A stretch of 64,000 bases of DNA from Actinomadura violacea (GCF_017573465.1 NZ_JAGEPF010000042.1:1-64000); one strand, 5' to 3'. Shown: positions 34,568-43,165, numbered from the stretch's first letter. Numbers and translations: made by a program. The notes: generated from the sequence alone by a model not told the origin.

Positions 34568-35230
34568 ATGGCCGGTCAGCGCCGCATGCGTTCCGTCCTT
34601 GCCGGCGCCGTCCTGATGGCCGCTTTGCTGAGCGGCTGTTCAGGACAGAAAGCACCCTTTCCGGACGCGGCGTCCAAACGTCCCGCGCCTGCGCCCTCGC
34701 CCTCTCCGACCTTCCGGGCCGGTGAAGTGCGGCGCGTCCCGGATCCCCGGACGCTGCTGTCCTCGGGGCTCCGCAAGGATCTGCGGTTCGCGGCCGCCAA
34801 GTACTCCGAGTGCAGGCAGGACAAGGCGAGCGGCTCCGTCGACCGCTGGACCTGCTACCTGTGGACGCCTCACCGGCGCACCTGGGACCAGGACATGACG
34901 GCGCTGGACGTCGAGCTCCACCATCCGGTGATGACGCAGAACGCGACCGCCTACGCAACCGAGATGTTCCGCGGCGAGAAGAAGTTCAGGGACACCGGCG
35001 ACTGGGACCCGGTGCCGCTCGGCGACGAGGGCCTGCGCTCGCCCTTGGATCGCTCCTCCCCCGGTCAGAGCGACGTCCTGTTCCGCGTCCGCAACGTGAC
35101 GGTGCTGGTCTCGACCGCCACCGGCGACAAGGACAGGGCCGACGCCGCCACATTGTCCGCCGAGCAGCGGCGCCGGGCCTTGCGGGTCGCCTCCGAACTC
35201 GCCCGTTCGATCGCCCGGCTCGCCGAGTAG
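34568..35230 (+). CDS. lipoprotein of unknown function
   Basis: 220 residues from ATG 34568, preceded by GAGGAG. Signal peptide with lipobox LLSGC (Cys24), then a Pro/Ala/Ser linker (about 25-50) and a globular domain of about 165 residues with two cysteines (YSECRQ and WTCYLW) likely forming a disulfide. No enzymatic motif recognised; the size and pattern are those of many actinomycete surface lipoproteins. It stands alone, divergent from the small membrane protein across a 247-base gap in which I see no clear promoter. Confidence 0.8.
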   Translation: MAGQRRMRSVLAGAVLMAALLSGCSGQKAPFPDAASKRPAPAPSPSPTFRAGEVRRVPDPRTLLSSGLRKDLRFAAAKYSECRQDKASGSVDRWTCYLWTPHRRTWDQDMTALDVELHHPVMTQNATAYATEMFRGEKKFRDTGDWDPVPLGDEGLRSPLDRSSPGQSDVLFRVRNVTVLVSTATGDKDRADAATLSAEQRRRALRVASELARSIARLAE

Positions 35231-35330
35231 CGGCGTCGGCCGGCCCGGCCGATCGGGAGATCGGTCTGCCCGCGGTGGCGGGGGTCCCGGTCCGGCCGGT
35301 GGCGCCGAGCGGGTTCCGGGTGCGCGCGGG

Positions 35331-35966
35331 TCAGGGGGCGAAGGCGGCGAGGAAGGTGGCGACGGCGGCGGTGACCACCGCGCGGACCTCGTCCTCGGGG
35401 ACGTCGCGGGTGCCGAGCCGGGTGCGCTTGTCGAGGGGCGCGCTGAGCAGCGCGGAGAACTGCTCGGCCGCGGCCACCGGGTCGTTGGCGCGCAGCCGGC
35501 CGGCGAGGGTCAGCCGCGCCAGGCGGTCGGCGAGGGCGTCGAGGGCGCGGTCGTTCACCCGGCCCCAGATGACGTCGAGCAGGTCGGGGAACTGGGCGAA
35601 CTCGGCGATCAGAAGGCGCCGCAGCGTCCAGGAGCGGTCGTCGCAGTAGCAGTGGGCGAGGCTGAGGCCGACGTCCTCCAGCAGCGCGCGCAGGTCGTCC
35701 CCCGGGGTGCCGAGGCGCTCGATCGCGGCCAGGTTCTGCTCGAGCGCCTGCTCCGCCAGGTCCGCGATCGTCCGGCGGAGCAGCGTCTCCTTGTCGCCGA
35801 AGTGGTTGTAGACGGTGGCCTTGGCGACGCCCGCCTCCGCGGCGATCACGTCCACGCCGGCCTGCGTGTACCCCTCGCGGGCGAAGACCGCGAAGGCGGC
35901 GTCGAGAATCGCGCGCCGCTTGTCGATGCGCCCCCGGGAACCGGCCGGATCCACCGCTGTGCCCAT
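35331..35966 (-). CDS. TetR-family repressor of adjacent MFS pump
   Basis: 211 residues. The HTH is classical: RAILDAAFAVFAREGYTQAGVDVIAAEAGVAKATVYNHFGDKETLL at about 18-63. The rest is a helical ligand domain (TetR_C_7-like) with HCYCDDRSWTLRRLLIAEF. It is divergent from an EmrB/QacA-type transporter over 112 bases holding two palindromes, so it very likely represses the pump and itself until a toxic ligand binds. Confidence 0.93.
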   Translation of the reverse strand: MGTAVDPAGSRGRIDKRRAILDAAFAVFAREGYTQAGVDVIAAEAGVAKATVYNHFGDKETLLRRTIADLAEQALEQNLAAIERLGTPGDDLRALLEDVGLSLAHCYCDDRSWTLRRLLIAEFAQFPDLLDVIWGRVNDRALDALADRLARLTLAGRLRANDPVAAAEQFSALLSAPLDKRTRLGTRDVPEDEVRAVVTAAVATFLAAFAP

Positions 35967-35988
35967 GAGCGCCACCCTACCCGAACTG

Positions 35989-36060
35989 GACTCGCGAGTC
36001 TCGTTGAGTGGACCGACTCGATCAAGTCTGATAGGTCTTCTAATCCAGACTCGTGAGTCT
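35989..36060. promoter_or_regulatory. paired TetR operators (GACTCGYGAGTC)
   Basis: GACTCGCGAGTC at 35989-36000 and AGACTCGTGAGTCT at 36047-36060 are inverted repeats sharing the core GACTCGYGAGTC, 58 bases apart, one near each of the divergent tetR and MFS starts. A TTGAGT at 36004-36009 may be a -35 for the pump. Read directly; the TetR protein as binder is inferred. Confidence 0.7.
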
Positions 36061-36078
36061 AATTCGGGAGATGATGCG

Positions 36079-37491
36079 ATGAACACCGTCCACACCGGCC
36101 GGTTCGACGCCGCCCTGCGGCGGCTGATCGCGGCGGTCCTCATCGGCGGGATCATGGGAATCCTGGACGGGACGATGGTCGCCGTCGCCGCCGACATCCT
36201 CGCCGGCCGGTTCGGCGCCTCGCTGGGCACGGTCGGCTGGGTGTCCACCGCCTACCTGCTCGCCCTGGTCACGGCGATCCCGGTGACGTCCTGGGCGGTG
36301 GGCCGCGCGGGCGGCAGGCGGCTGTGGCTCGGCGGGCTCGCGCTGTTCCTCGCCGGGTCGCTCGCCTCCGCGCTGGCCTGGGACATCGGCAGCCTGATCG
36401 TCTTCCGGGTCGTGCAGGGCCTCGGCGCGGGGATCATCGATCCGCTCGTGCTGGTGCTGCTGGCACGCGCCGCGGGCCTGGCCCGCGCGGGGCGCGTGAT
36501 GGGCCTGATGGGGCTCATCCTGTCCCTCGGGCCGGTCGCGGGCCCGATCGTCGGCGGGATCGTGCTGGACACGCTCGGCTGGCGGTGGATGTTCCTCATC
36601 AACCTGCCGGTCGGCCTGGTCGCGCTGCTGCTCGCGCGGCGCGCGCTGCCCGGCGACTCCCCTGGCGAGGACGCGCCGCGGGTCCGCCTGGACGTCGCCG
36701 GGCTGGCGCTGCTGGCCCCCGCGTTCGCGGCCGGCATCGTCGGCCTGTCGCGCGCCACCGGGCACGCCGCCTGGCAGGCGCTCGTCCCGCTCGCGGCGGG
36801 GGCCGTCCTGATCGCCGGCTACGCCGTGCGCGCCCTGCGGGTCCGGCGGACGGCGCCGATCATCGACGTGCGGATGTTCCGCAGCGCGCCCTTCACCGCC
36901 AGCGTCACCGTCATGCTGCTGACCGGCCTCGGCACGTTCGCGGCCATCTTCATGCTGCCGCTCTACTACCAGCAGGCCCTCGGTCACAGCGCGCTCGTCG
37001 CCGGGCTGCTGGTCACGCCCGTCGGCCTCGGCGGCGCGGCCGCCATGCCGCTGGCGGGGCGCCTGTCCGACCGCGTCGGGTCCAGGACGCTCGCGCAGGG
37101 GGGCGCGGTGCTGGCGCTCGCCGGCATGCTCGGGTTCACGCGGACGACGGCGGGCTCCGGCGAGGCGTGGACGTGCCTCGCCGCGCTGGCCGTCGGGATC
37201 GGCCTCGGCTGCGTCGGAGCTCCGACGATGGGTGCGCTGTACCGGACGCTGCCGCCCGAAATGGTCCCGCAGGGCAGCTCGGCCCTCTACATGCTCAACC
37301 AGCTCGGCGCCTCGATCGGCATCGCGGTCGTCGCGCTCATCATGCAGGGCGCGGACGGCCCGATGGACGGGTTCCGCGGCGTCGCCTGGTTCGGCGCCGG
37401 CACCGTCGCGCTGCTGCTGGCCGGAACCGTCCTGCTGCCCGGACGGCTCCGGCCGGCGCCCGTCGAGGTGCCCGTCGCCGCTAGGCGATGA
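36079..37491 (+). CDS. MFS drug exporter, DHA2/EmrB-QacA type
   Basis: 470 residues, mostly hydrophobic, with about 14 helices. LDGTMVAVAADILAGRF is motif D1-like, LIVFRVVQGLGAGIIDPLVLVLL the motif B region, and GPVAGPIVGGIVLDTLGWRWMFLINLP motif C plus the linker, as in drug:H+ antiporters. GGGAG at 36066 precedes ATG 36079. Controlled by the divergent TetR gene. Its last 11 bases overlap the end of the convergent sulfatase-like gene, so the two transcripts are antisense at their ends. Substrate unknown. Confidence 0.93.
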   Translation: MNTVHTGRFDAALRRLIAAVLIGGIMGILDGTMVAVAADILAGRFGASLGTVGWVSTAYLLALVTAIPVTSWAVGRAGGRRLWLGGLALFLAGSLASALAWDIGSLIVFRVVQGLGAGIIDPLVLVLLARAAGLARAGRVMGLMGLILSLGPVAGPIVGGIVLDTLGWRWMFLINLPVGLVALLLARRALPGDSPGEDAPRVRLDVAGLALLAPAFAAGIVGLSRATGHAAWQALVPLAAGAVLIAGYAVRALRVRRTAPIIDVRMFRSAPFTASVTVMLLTGLGTFAAIFMLPLYYQQALGHSALVAGLLVTPVGLGGAAAMPLAGRLSDRVGSRTLAQGGAVLALAGMLGFTRTTAGSGEAWTCLAALAVGIGLGCVGAPTMGALYRTLPPEMVPQGSSALYMLNQLGASIGIAVVALIMQGADGPMDGFRGVAWFGAGTVALLLAGTVLLPGRLRPAPVEVPVAARR

Positions 37492-38761
37492 GGTTGCCGA
37501 GGGTGCTCGGCGTGCCGTCCCTGCCGGTGGCGCGGCGGGATTCGTCGGCGGCCCACTTGAAGACGCCGGTGGCCATGAGGGACGGCTCGGACGCGGCGCG
37601 GGCGGCGTAGACGTCGGCGCGCGCCTCGTGCAGGGACGCGTCGTCCGGGTCGGCCTGGACGGCCATCTCGGCGAGGTGGGCGGCCAGGCGCAGGTCGCCG
37701 TCGCCCGCGGCGCGGCGGGCGGCGTCGGCGATCTTGGCGGCGCCGCCCGCGAGGGACGCGACGGCGCGGGCGATGTCGGCGTCGCGGGCGGGCTTGAGGT
37801 GGGCGGGGTTGCCGTCGTACCAGCCGCCGTACATGCGCCACAGGTTGCGGACGATGAACTCGGGCTCGTCGTACTTGGCCTGCAGGTAGACGCGGTCGGC
37901 CAGGTGCGCGGGCGGCGTGACGGCGTGCACGATGTCGTCGAGGCGGCGGCCGTCGTTCAGCATGGCGAGGGTCTGGTCGATGATGCTCTCGAGCCATTCG
38001 GCGGTCTCGGTGAGGGCCTGCTCGATGCGGTCGGCGCCGAAGAGCGGGGCGCCGTGCGACGGCATCATCACCTCGGCGCCGAGGGCGGCCATGCGGCGCA
38101 GGGCGTGCGCCCATTCGCGGGGGTAGCGCTGCACCTTCTGCGGGTTGCCGCAGTTGGGGGTGAGCCAGATGAACAGGTCGCCGGGCAGGAGGAGCTTGTA
38201 CTCGGGGACGTAGGCGACGGTGGCGTCGTCGGTCTCGCCCTTGGCGTGGAAGAGGTCGAAGGTGAGGCCGGCGCGGGTGACGGTGAGGCCGTCGCGGTAG
38301 GTGACGTCGGGGTGCCGGTACTCGGTGGGCCAGCGCAGGCCGGGGGCCTGGAACTGGCGCTGGTTGATGACGGAGTTGTAGCCGGCGGTGAGGACGTACC
38401 GGTCGAAGCGGTCGCGGACGAGTTCGTGCGCGACGACCTGGGTGCGCGGCCCGTCCTCGGCGTCGAACGGGCCCATGCCCATGACGTGGTCGATGTGGCC
38501 GTGCGAGTAGAACGCGAGGGTGAGCGGGTCGGGCGTCCAGGCGCGGATGCGGTCGTGCAGGCTCTCGGCGGTCATCTGGTTGCCGGTGTCGAACAGCATC
38601 AGCTCGCCCTGGCTCCGGAACGCGATGACGTTGCCGAAGCCGGGCTGCCAGCCGAGTCCGTCGGCGATCTCGACGACGCCGGAGCCGCCCATGCCGGTGT
38701 GGACGATGCTGTCGTCGGCGGTGCCGCGCCAGACCCTGTCCGCGTAGTCCTTGATGTCCAT
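37481..38761 (-). CDS. alkyl-sulfatase-like metallo-beta-lactamase hydrolase
   Basis: 426 residues. The zinc site is SHGHIDHVMG (HxHxDH), with LLPGDLFIWLTPNCG and MMPSHGAPLFG giving further metal ligands. The C-terminal helical part (about 280-390, with DEPEFIVRNLWRMYGGWYDGNPAHL) is the alkyl-sulfatase dimerisation domain. The SCP2-like C-terminal domain and the signal peptide of SdsA1 (about 630 residues) are missing, so it is a short, cytoplasmic relative, perhaps acting on sulfate esters or other esters. It starts 11 bases after the MFS carrier gene and is likely co-transcribed, with the PucR-type regulator divergent. Confidence 0.85.
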   Translation of the reverse strand: MDIKDYADRVWRGTADDSIVHTGMGGSGVVEIADGLGWQPGFGNVIAFRSQGELMLFDTGNQMTAESLHDRIRAWTPDPLTLAFYSHGHIDHVMGMGPFDAEDGPRTQVVAHELVRDRFDRYVLTAGYNSVINQRQFQAPGLRWPTEYRHPDVTYRDGLTVTRAGLTFDLFHAKGETDDATVAYVPEYKLLLPGDLFIWLTPNCGNPQKVQRYPREWAHALRRMAALGAEVMMPSHGAPLFGADRIEQALTETAEWLESIIDQTLAMLNDGRRLDDIVHAVTPPAHLADRVYLQAKYDEPEFIVRNLWRMYGGWYDGNPAHLKPARDADIARAVASLAGGAAKIADAARRAAGDGDLRLAAHLAEMAVQADPDDASLHEARADVYAARAASEPSLMATGVFKWAADESRRATGRDGTPSTLGNLIA

Positions 38762-38772
38762 GGTTGTTCCTC

Positions 38773-40053
38773 TCAGTGGGCGAGCAGGGCGGGGGCCGGC
38801 GCCGCGTCGAGCGAGGCGCGGTCGCGGGCGGGGCGGATCAGCGCGGCGGCGAGCAGCCCGCCGCAGATCATCAGGACGGCGCCGAGGTCGAAGGCGTGCT
38901 GGAAGCCGGCGGCGCGGGTGGCCGCGGCGTCGACGACGGCGCCGGTGAGCAGGGGGCCGAACGCGCCGGCGGTGGAGGCGATCGCGGTGACGATGCCGAG
39001 CAGCGCGCCGCGCCGGGACGCCGGGACGAGCTCCGACAGGGCGGCCTGCATCAGGCCGAAGAACGCGTTCCCGACGGTGAAGGCGATCATCATGACGAGG
39101 ATCAGCGCCGCTCCGCCGCCGACGCGGGTGACGAGCAGGGTCGCGAGTCCGGAGGTCACGAGGGCCGCGCCGCCGAGGACGCCGCGCGCGGCCCGGCTGG
39201 TCCGTCCGGCGCGCATCATGCGGGTGGAGGCGTAGCCGATGGCGAGCATGAAGCCGATGCCGACGACCTGCGTCCCGGCGGCGATGAGGCTGGCCTTCTC
39301 CAGCGCGATGCCGTGCACGCGCTGGAGGTACTGCGGGAGCCAGGTGACGGCGACGGCCATCGTCCAGAACCCGGCGAATCCGGCGGCGAGGCCGCCGAGC
39401 ACGGTGCCGCGGGTGAGGAGCCGCCGGTAGGGGACGCGCGGCTCGTCCGGCGCGGGTTCGGCGCGGGACGCATAGGGGCCTTCGCCGCCGAGGCCGAGCC
39501 AGGCGAGCGTCCACAGGACGCCGAGGACGCCGGTGAGGGCGAAGGCGGCGCGCCAGCCGAACCGGGTGACGACGACCGCGAGCAGCGGCGCGCCGATCGC
39601 GACGCCGGCGGCGCCGCCGACGGTGAGCAGGCTGCTCGGCAGCGCGCGCTCGCGGTCGGGGAACCAGCCGAACGCGGTGTGGTTGGCGGTCGCGAACGCG
39701 GGGCCCTCGGCCATGCCGAGCGTGACGCGGGTGGCCAGCAGGGCGCCGAGGCCGGCCGCGGGCAGCCCGATGACCAGCTGGGACGCGCTCCACACCACGA
39801 CGAGGACGGCGAGCAGCCGGCGCGCGGGCACCCGGTCGGCGAGGAACCCGACGACGATGCCGGACACGCTGAACAGCAGGTAGAACGCGCTGCCGATGGA
39901 GCCGAACGCGGTGTCGGAAAGCCCGAGGTCGTCGCGGATGTGCTTGCCGGCCAGCCCGAGGACGGTCTTGTCCATGAAGTTGATCATCATGAAGAGGACG
40001 AGCAGCACCAGGATCGTGCGGGCGCGGCGGGACGGCTCGGGCGGGTCGGCCAT
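38773..40053 (-). CDS. MFS organic-anion importer, ACS family
   Basis: 426 residues, 12 predicted helices. FMMINFMDKTVLGLAGKHI is the first helix with the conserved acidic residue of the anion:cation symporter family (hexuronate, phthalate, tartrate carriers), and LADRVPARRLLAVLVV the motif A equivalent. ATG 40053 was preferred; an in-frame start at 40122 would add 23 polar residues. Lying directly before the sulfatase-like gene, it probably imports that enzyme's substrate. Divergent from a PucR-type regulator. Confidence 0.9.
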   Translation of the reverse strand: MADPPEPSRRARTILVLLVLFMMINFMDKTVLGLAGKHIRDDLGLSDTAFGSIGSAFYLLFSVSGIVVGFLADRVPARRLLAVLVVVWSASQLVIGLPAAGLGALLATRVTLGMAEGPAFATANHTAFGWFPDRERALPSSLLTVGGAAGVAIGAPLLAVVVTRFGWRAAFALTGVLGVLWTLAWLGLGGEGPYASRAEPAPDEPRVPYRRLLTRGTVLGGLAAGFAGFWTMAVAVTWLPQYLQRVHGIALEKASLIAAGTQVVGIGFMLAIGYASTRMMRAGRTSRAARGVLGGAALVTSGLATLLVTRVGGGAALILVMMIAFTVGNAFFGLMQAALSELVPASRRGALLGIVTAIASTAGAFGPLLTGAVVDAAATRAAGFQHAFDLGAVLMICGGLLAAALIRPARDRASLDAAPAPALLAH

Positions 40054-40154
40054 GCGGCGGGGCTCCGTTCGGGCGGCGGGGTGGTACGGATCACTCTCCT
40101 GCCGGGCTCCGCACTGCGACAACCGGCGTTTCTCCCGCGTTCACCCGGTTCGGC

Positions 40155-40168
40155 TGTGACATGTCACA
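40155..40168. promoter_or_regulatory. TGTGACATGTCACA operator palindrome
   Basis: A perfect 14-base palindrome in the 151-base gap between the MFS importer and the PucR-type gene, ending 36 bases before the regulator's start. Probably the regulator's own site, controlling both directions. Confidence 0.55.
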
Positions 40169-40204
40169 ATCGGCGGCAGGGAGGTCGTCATCGAGAAGGA
40201 CCGG

Positions 40205-41389
40205 GTGCGGCGGGTCGCGGCGGATCTGGCGGCGCGCTGCGAGGGCCAGGTGAACCGGCTCGCACGGGAGCTGACGCAGCGCCGGCTGGCCGCGCTCCCC
40301 GACTACGCGGACCTCCCGGCGGACATGCGGGACGTGGAGATCGCGGCGACCGCCCGGTACGCGATCAGGCAGTTCCTGCGGATGGCCGAGGGTGCGCCGG
40401 TGGACGAGGACGACCTGCGGCTGTTCCGCGAGCGGGCCGCGCAGCGCGCCGAGGAGGGCCTTCCGCTGGCGAACCTGCTGGCCTCGTACTACATCGGCGC
40501 CGAGGTGATCTGGGACGCGCTGGTCGCCGAGGCCCGCCCGGACGAGCTGGGCGCGCTGCCGATGCTGGCGCGCCTGCAGCTGCGCGGCACCAACCGGGTC
40601 GTGGTCGCGGTGACGGAGGCGTACCAGGCGGAGCGGGCGGCGATCCTGGACGAGCGGCGCGAGGCCGTCCGCGAGGTGGCGCGGGCGCTGCTCGCCGGGG
40701 AGCCGGCGCGGGCGACGGCGGACCGGTTCGGGATCCCGCTCGCGGACGCCTACCTGGTGCTCCACCTGCGCTTCGCCGGCGCCGCCGCGAGCCCGGGCAT
40801 CGCCGAGCGCCGCGTGCTGCGGCGGGTCCGCGCGGGGCTGGAGGGGTTCGGCGAGGGGGCGCCGCTGATGCTCCAGGACGAGCGCGGGGTGCACGTCCTG
40901 CTGCCGGTGCACGCGGCGGAGCGGCTTCCCGAGCTGGGACGGCTCCTCGCCGGCGCGGGCGCCGCGGCCGGGCCGGTGGTCGCCGGCGCGGCTCGTTCGG
41001 CGGGCACGGCGGACGTCCCCGAGGCGTCCGAGCGGGCGGCCCGGATCGCCGGGATCGCGCAGTCCGCCGGACGGCCCGCGGGCGTGTACGAGCTGGACGA
41101 CGTGCTGCTCGACTACCACCTGGCCGGCGCGGGCGACAGCGGTCCCGCCGTCGCCGCCGCGCTCGACCCGCTCGACGGCCGCCCCGAGCTGCTGGACACG
41201 CTCCGCGCGTTCCTCGACGCGGACATGGACCGCCGCCGGGCCGCCGCCGCGCTCGCCGTGCACCCCAACACGGTCGACAACCGGCTCGCCCGCATCGGCC
41301 GCCTCACCGGCGCCGACCCGCGCACCACCCGCGGCGTGCTGCTGTGCGCCGCGGCGCTCACTCTCCGTGGCCGGGACGGCCGGGCGTAA
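40205..41389 (+). CDS. PucR/CdaR-type transcriptional regulator
   Basis: 394 residues from GTG 40205, with AAGGA 4 bases upstream. The N-terminal sensor has ERAAQRAEEGLPLANLLASYYIGAEVIWDAL (RsbRD-like). The C-terminal HTH_30 reads LDADMDRRRAAAALAVHPNTVDNRLARIGRLTG. The plan equals that of the gene at 15796. It is divergent from the importer/sulfatase-like pair and most likely activates or represses it through the palindrome at 40155-40168. Confidence 0.88.
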   Translation: MRRVAADLAARCEGQVNRLARELTQRRLAALPDYADLPADMRDVEIAATARYAIRQFLRMAEGAPVDEDDLRLFRERAAQRAEEGLPLANLLASYYIGAEVIWDALVAEARPDELGALPMLARLQLRGTNRVVVAVTEAYQAERAAILDERREAVREVARALLAGEPARATADRFGIPLADAYLVLHLRFAGAAASPGIAERRVLRRVRAGLEGFGEGAPLMLQDERGVHVLLPVHAAERLPELGRLLAGAGAAAGPVVAGAARSAGTADVPEASERAARIAGIAQSAGRPAGVYELDDVLLDYHLAGAGDSGPAVAAALDPLDGRPELLDTLRAFLDADMDRRRAAAALAVHPNTVDNRLARIGRLTGADPRTTRGVLLCAAALTLRGRDGRA

Positions 41390-41487
41390 CGGATCATCCA
41401 CCTGTCACCGGGCAATGCGCTGGCAAAGTCCGCTTCGCGATCACGATTCTTTGCACACCCCCGGTTTGCGCCCTCATGACGTGCGGG

Positions 41488-41572
41488 TACTTAACGCAAC
41501 GTGTTCGTGACACAGGGTGAACGCCAAGCTCCTGGGACGGCAAAGTCCCAGGTCGGATCGAGGAGGCGGGCG
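41488..41572 (+). ncRNA. structured mRNA leader, possible regulatory RNA
   Basis: A -10-like TACTTA (41488-41493) with TTGCGC 16 bases upstream (41466-41471) would start a transcript near 41500. The leader has a small hairpin GTGT-TCGTG-ACAC (41501-41513) and a perfect 8-bp hairpin CCTGGGAC/GTCCCAGG (41531-41552, loop GGCAAA). A CTCCT at 41529-41533 can pair with the ribosome binding site AGGAGG at 41561-41566, competing with the second hairpin. I could not match it to a known riboswitch family. Confidence 0.4.
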
Positions 41573-42055
41573 ATGACAGGCACGCAGCGTGAGCACCGCC
41601 CCACCGGTCCCGCGCACCGTTCGCCGCACGGCCCGGCCGGCGCGGCCGAGGGCGTTCCCGTCACCGGCCGGCAGGGCACGCGGCGTCCCCCGACGCGCGC
41701 CCTGCCGGCGGGCGACGGCGACACACCTCGGGTCCTCGGCCGCCCCGGACCGGACCGGGCCTCCCGTCGCGACCGCCACCGGGCGCCGGTGCCGTACGCC
41801 CCCGCGGCGCCGGCGCCCCTCACCGCCGGGCCGGCGGCCCCGCCGACCTGTGCCGCCGGCCCGGCCCCAACGCCCCCGTTCGTCCGGGCGCCCCTGCGGT
41901 GCCCGCCCCCCGAAGCCGGACGGGCCGTCACGCCCTCGTCCGGCCGGGTCCGGAAGGGAGGTGGGAATCAGCCCCGATCCATGCCGGCGCCATGCCGGTG
42001 CACCAGGCGGCCGGAACTCCGTCCGACCCCCGTCCCGGCCGCCCCCACGCAGTAA
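41573..42055 (+). CDS. proline/arginine-rich ORF of unknown nature
   Basis: 160 residues from ATG 41573, with AGGAGG 6 bases upstream, the best Shine-Dalgarno of the region. The product is low-complexity (Pro, Ala, Arg, Gly), with a segment GRQGTRRPPTRALPAGDG and several Cys near the end (APCRCTRR). No domain. Other frames here are also open, so coding status rests on the start signal, the leader before it and the strong terminator after it. It could be a leader or a non-coding transcript instead. Confidence 0.35.
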   Translation: MTGTQREHRPTGPAHRSPHGPAGAAEGVPVTGRQGTRRPPTRALPAGDGDTPRVLGRPGPDRASRRDRHRAPVPYAPAAPAPLTAGPAAPPTCAAGPAPTPPFVRAPLRCPPPEAGRAVTPSSGRVRKGGGNQPRSMPAPCRCTRRPELRPTPVPAAPTQ

Positions 42056-42070
42056 GGGATCGCTGCGGAG

Positions 42071-42109
42071 CCGAGCCCGTGAAGGCGAGAGCGCCTTCAC
42101 GGGCCTCGG
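42071..42109. terminator. bidirectional terminator hairpin
   Basis: Arms GCCCGTGAAGGCG (42075-42087) and its exact complement (42092-42104) around loop AGAG, extended by four more pairs across a bulged base. It lies between the proline-rich ORF and the convergent MarR-GNAT gene. Confidence 0.8.
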
Positions 42110-42136
42110 TTCGTTCGCACGCCCGCCGCGCGGGGG

Positions 42137-43060
42137 TCAGAGCTTCTTGCGCCAGACCTGGCCGTGCACCACGTCGCCGAACCGCGCGACCGGCGGCTCC
42201 TCCTCTTCCAGGACGAACCCGGCGCGCTCGTAGATCCGGTGCGCGGGCCGCTGCAGCGCCGTCGTCCACAGCATGATCTCGCGGTACCCGGCTTCGGTGG
42301 CGAACCGGACGCACTCGCCGACCAGCGCCGCGCCGACCCCGAGGCCCCGCGCGCCGGGCTCGACGTGCAGGAGGCGCAGCTGGGCGACGTCGTCCTCGCG
42401 CCGGACGCAGAACACCGCGCCGGCCCGCTCGCCGCCGGCCTCGGCGATCCACGCGCTCTCCCGCTCGGGGTCGTGGTCCTCGACGTAGCCGGCGACGACG
42501 CGGGCGACGAGCGCCTCGTAGGTGCGGTCCCAGCCGCACTCGTCGGCGTAGAGGGCGCCGTTGCGCTCGACCACCCAGCCGAGGTCGCCTGGGGCCAGTG
42601 GCCGCAGGAGGGCGCCGTCCGCGCGGGGGCGGTCGCCGAGGACGCCCTGGACGGTGCGCATCGCGCCGAGCAGCCGGCGGCGGTCGTCGGCGGCGAGCCC
42701 GTCCAGCAGCGCGCGGATCTCCGCGCTGGACCGCTCGTCGAGCATCGCGTGGACCTCGCGGCCCCGGTCGGTGAGCCGGGCGACCTGCCGGCGGGCGTCG
42801 CCGGGCGCGCGTTCGCGGACGACGAGGCCGTCGTTCTCGAAGCGGGTCAGCATCCGGCTGAGGTAGCCGGGGTCGAGGTCGAGGGCGCGGCGCAGGGCGA
42901 GCACCTCGGCGTCGTCCCGCTGCGCCAGCTCGAAGATCACCCTGGCCTCGGTTAGGGAGTAGGGCGAGCGCACCAGGCCCTCGCCGAGCACCCCGATCAC
43001 GCCGGTGTAGAACCGGTTGAACGCGCGCACCGTGCCGACGTCCGCCGCGGTCGCCTCCAT
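42137..43060 (-). CDS. MarR-GNAT fusion protein
   Basis: 307 residues. Residues 1-145 are a MarR winged helix (LRRALDLDPGYLSRMLTRFENDGLVVRERAPGDARRQ), residues about 150-307 a GNAT acetyltransferase (LRLLHVEPGARGLGVGAALVGECVRFA, then RIYERAGFVLEEEE). This fused type is widespread in actinobacteria; it probably senses or modifies a small ligand while controlling its own gene. A long inverted repeat lies 12 bases before the start. It is followed by a terminator and stands alone. Confidence 0.92.
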   Translation of the reverse strand: MEATAADVGTVRAFNRFYTGVIGVLGEGLVRSPYSLTEARVIFELAQRDDAEVLALRRALDLDPGYLSRMLTRFENDGLVVRERAPGDARRQVARLTDRGREVHAMLDERSSAEIRALLDGLAADDRRRLLGAMRTVQGVLGDRPRADGALLRPLAPGDLGWVVERNGALYADECGWDRTYEALVARVVAGYVEDHDPERESAWIAEAGGERAGAVFCVRREDDVAQLRLLHVEPGARGLGVGAALVGECVRFATEAGYREIMLWTTALQRPAHRIYERAGFVLEEEEPPVARFGDVVHGQVWRKKL

Positions 43061-43072
43061 GCCCCGCCTCCT

Positions 43073-43093
43073 ACGTTTGACTCAGTCAAACGT
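43073..43093. promoter_or_regulatory. MarR-type operator, long inverted repeat
   Basis: Two perfect 10-base arms (ACGTTTGACT and its complement) around one central C, 12 bases before the MarR-GNAT start. Probably the autoregulatory site; it contains TTGACT, so it overlaps a likely -35. Confidence 0.75.
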
Positions 43094-43165
43094 TACTCCG
43101 GAAGGGGCCCGCGGATCCAGTCCCAGGAAGAGATCAGGCGCCAAGGGATCCGGCGCGGGAAGGGA

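Noticed and set aside
41488..41572. c-di-AMP (ydaO) or cobalamin riboswitch
   Set aside because: I could not find the conserved cores of these classes; left as an unassigned structured leader.
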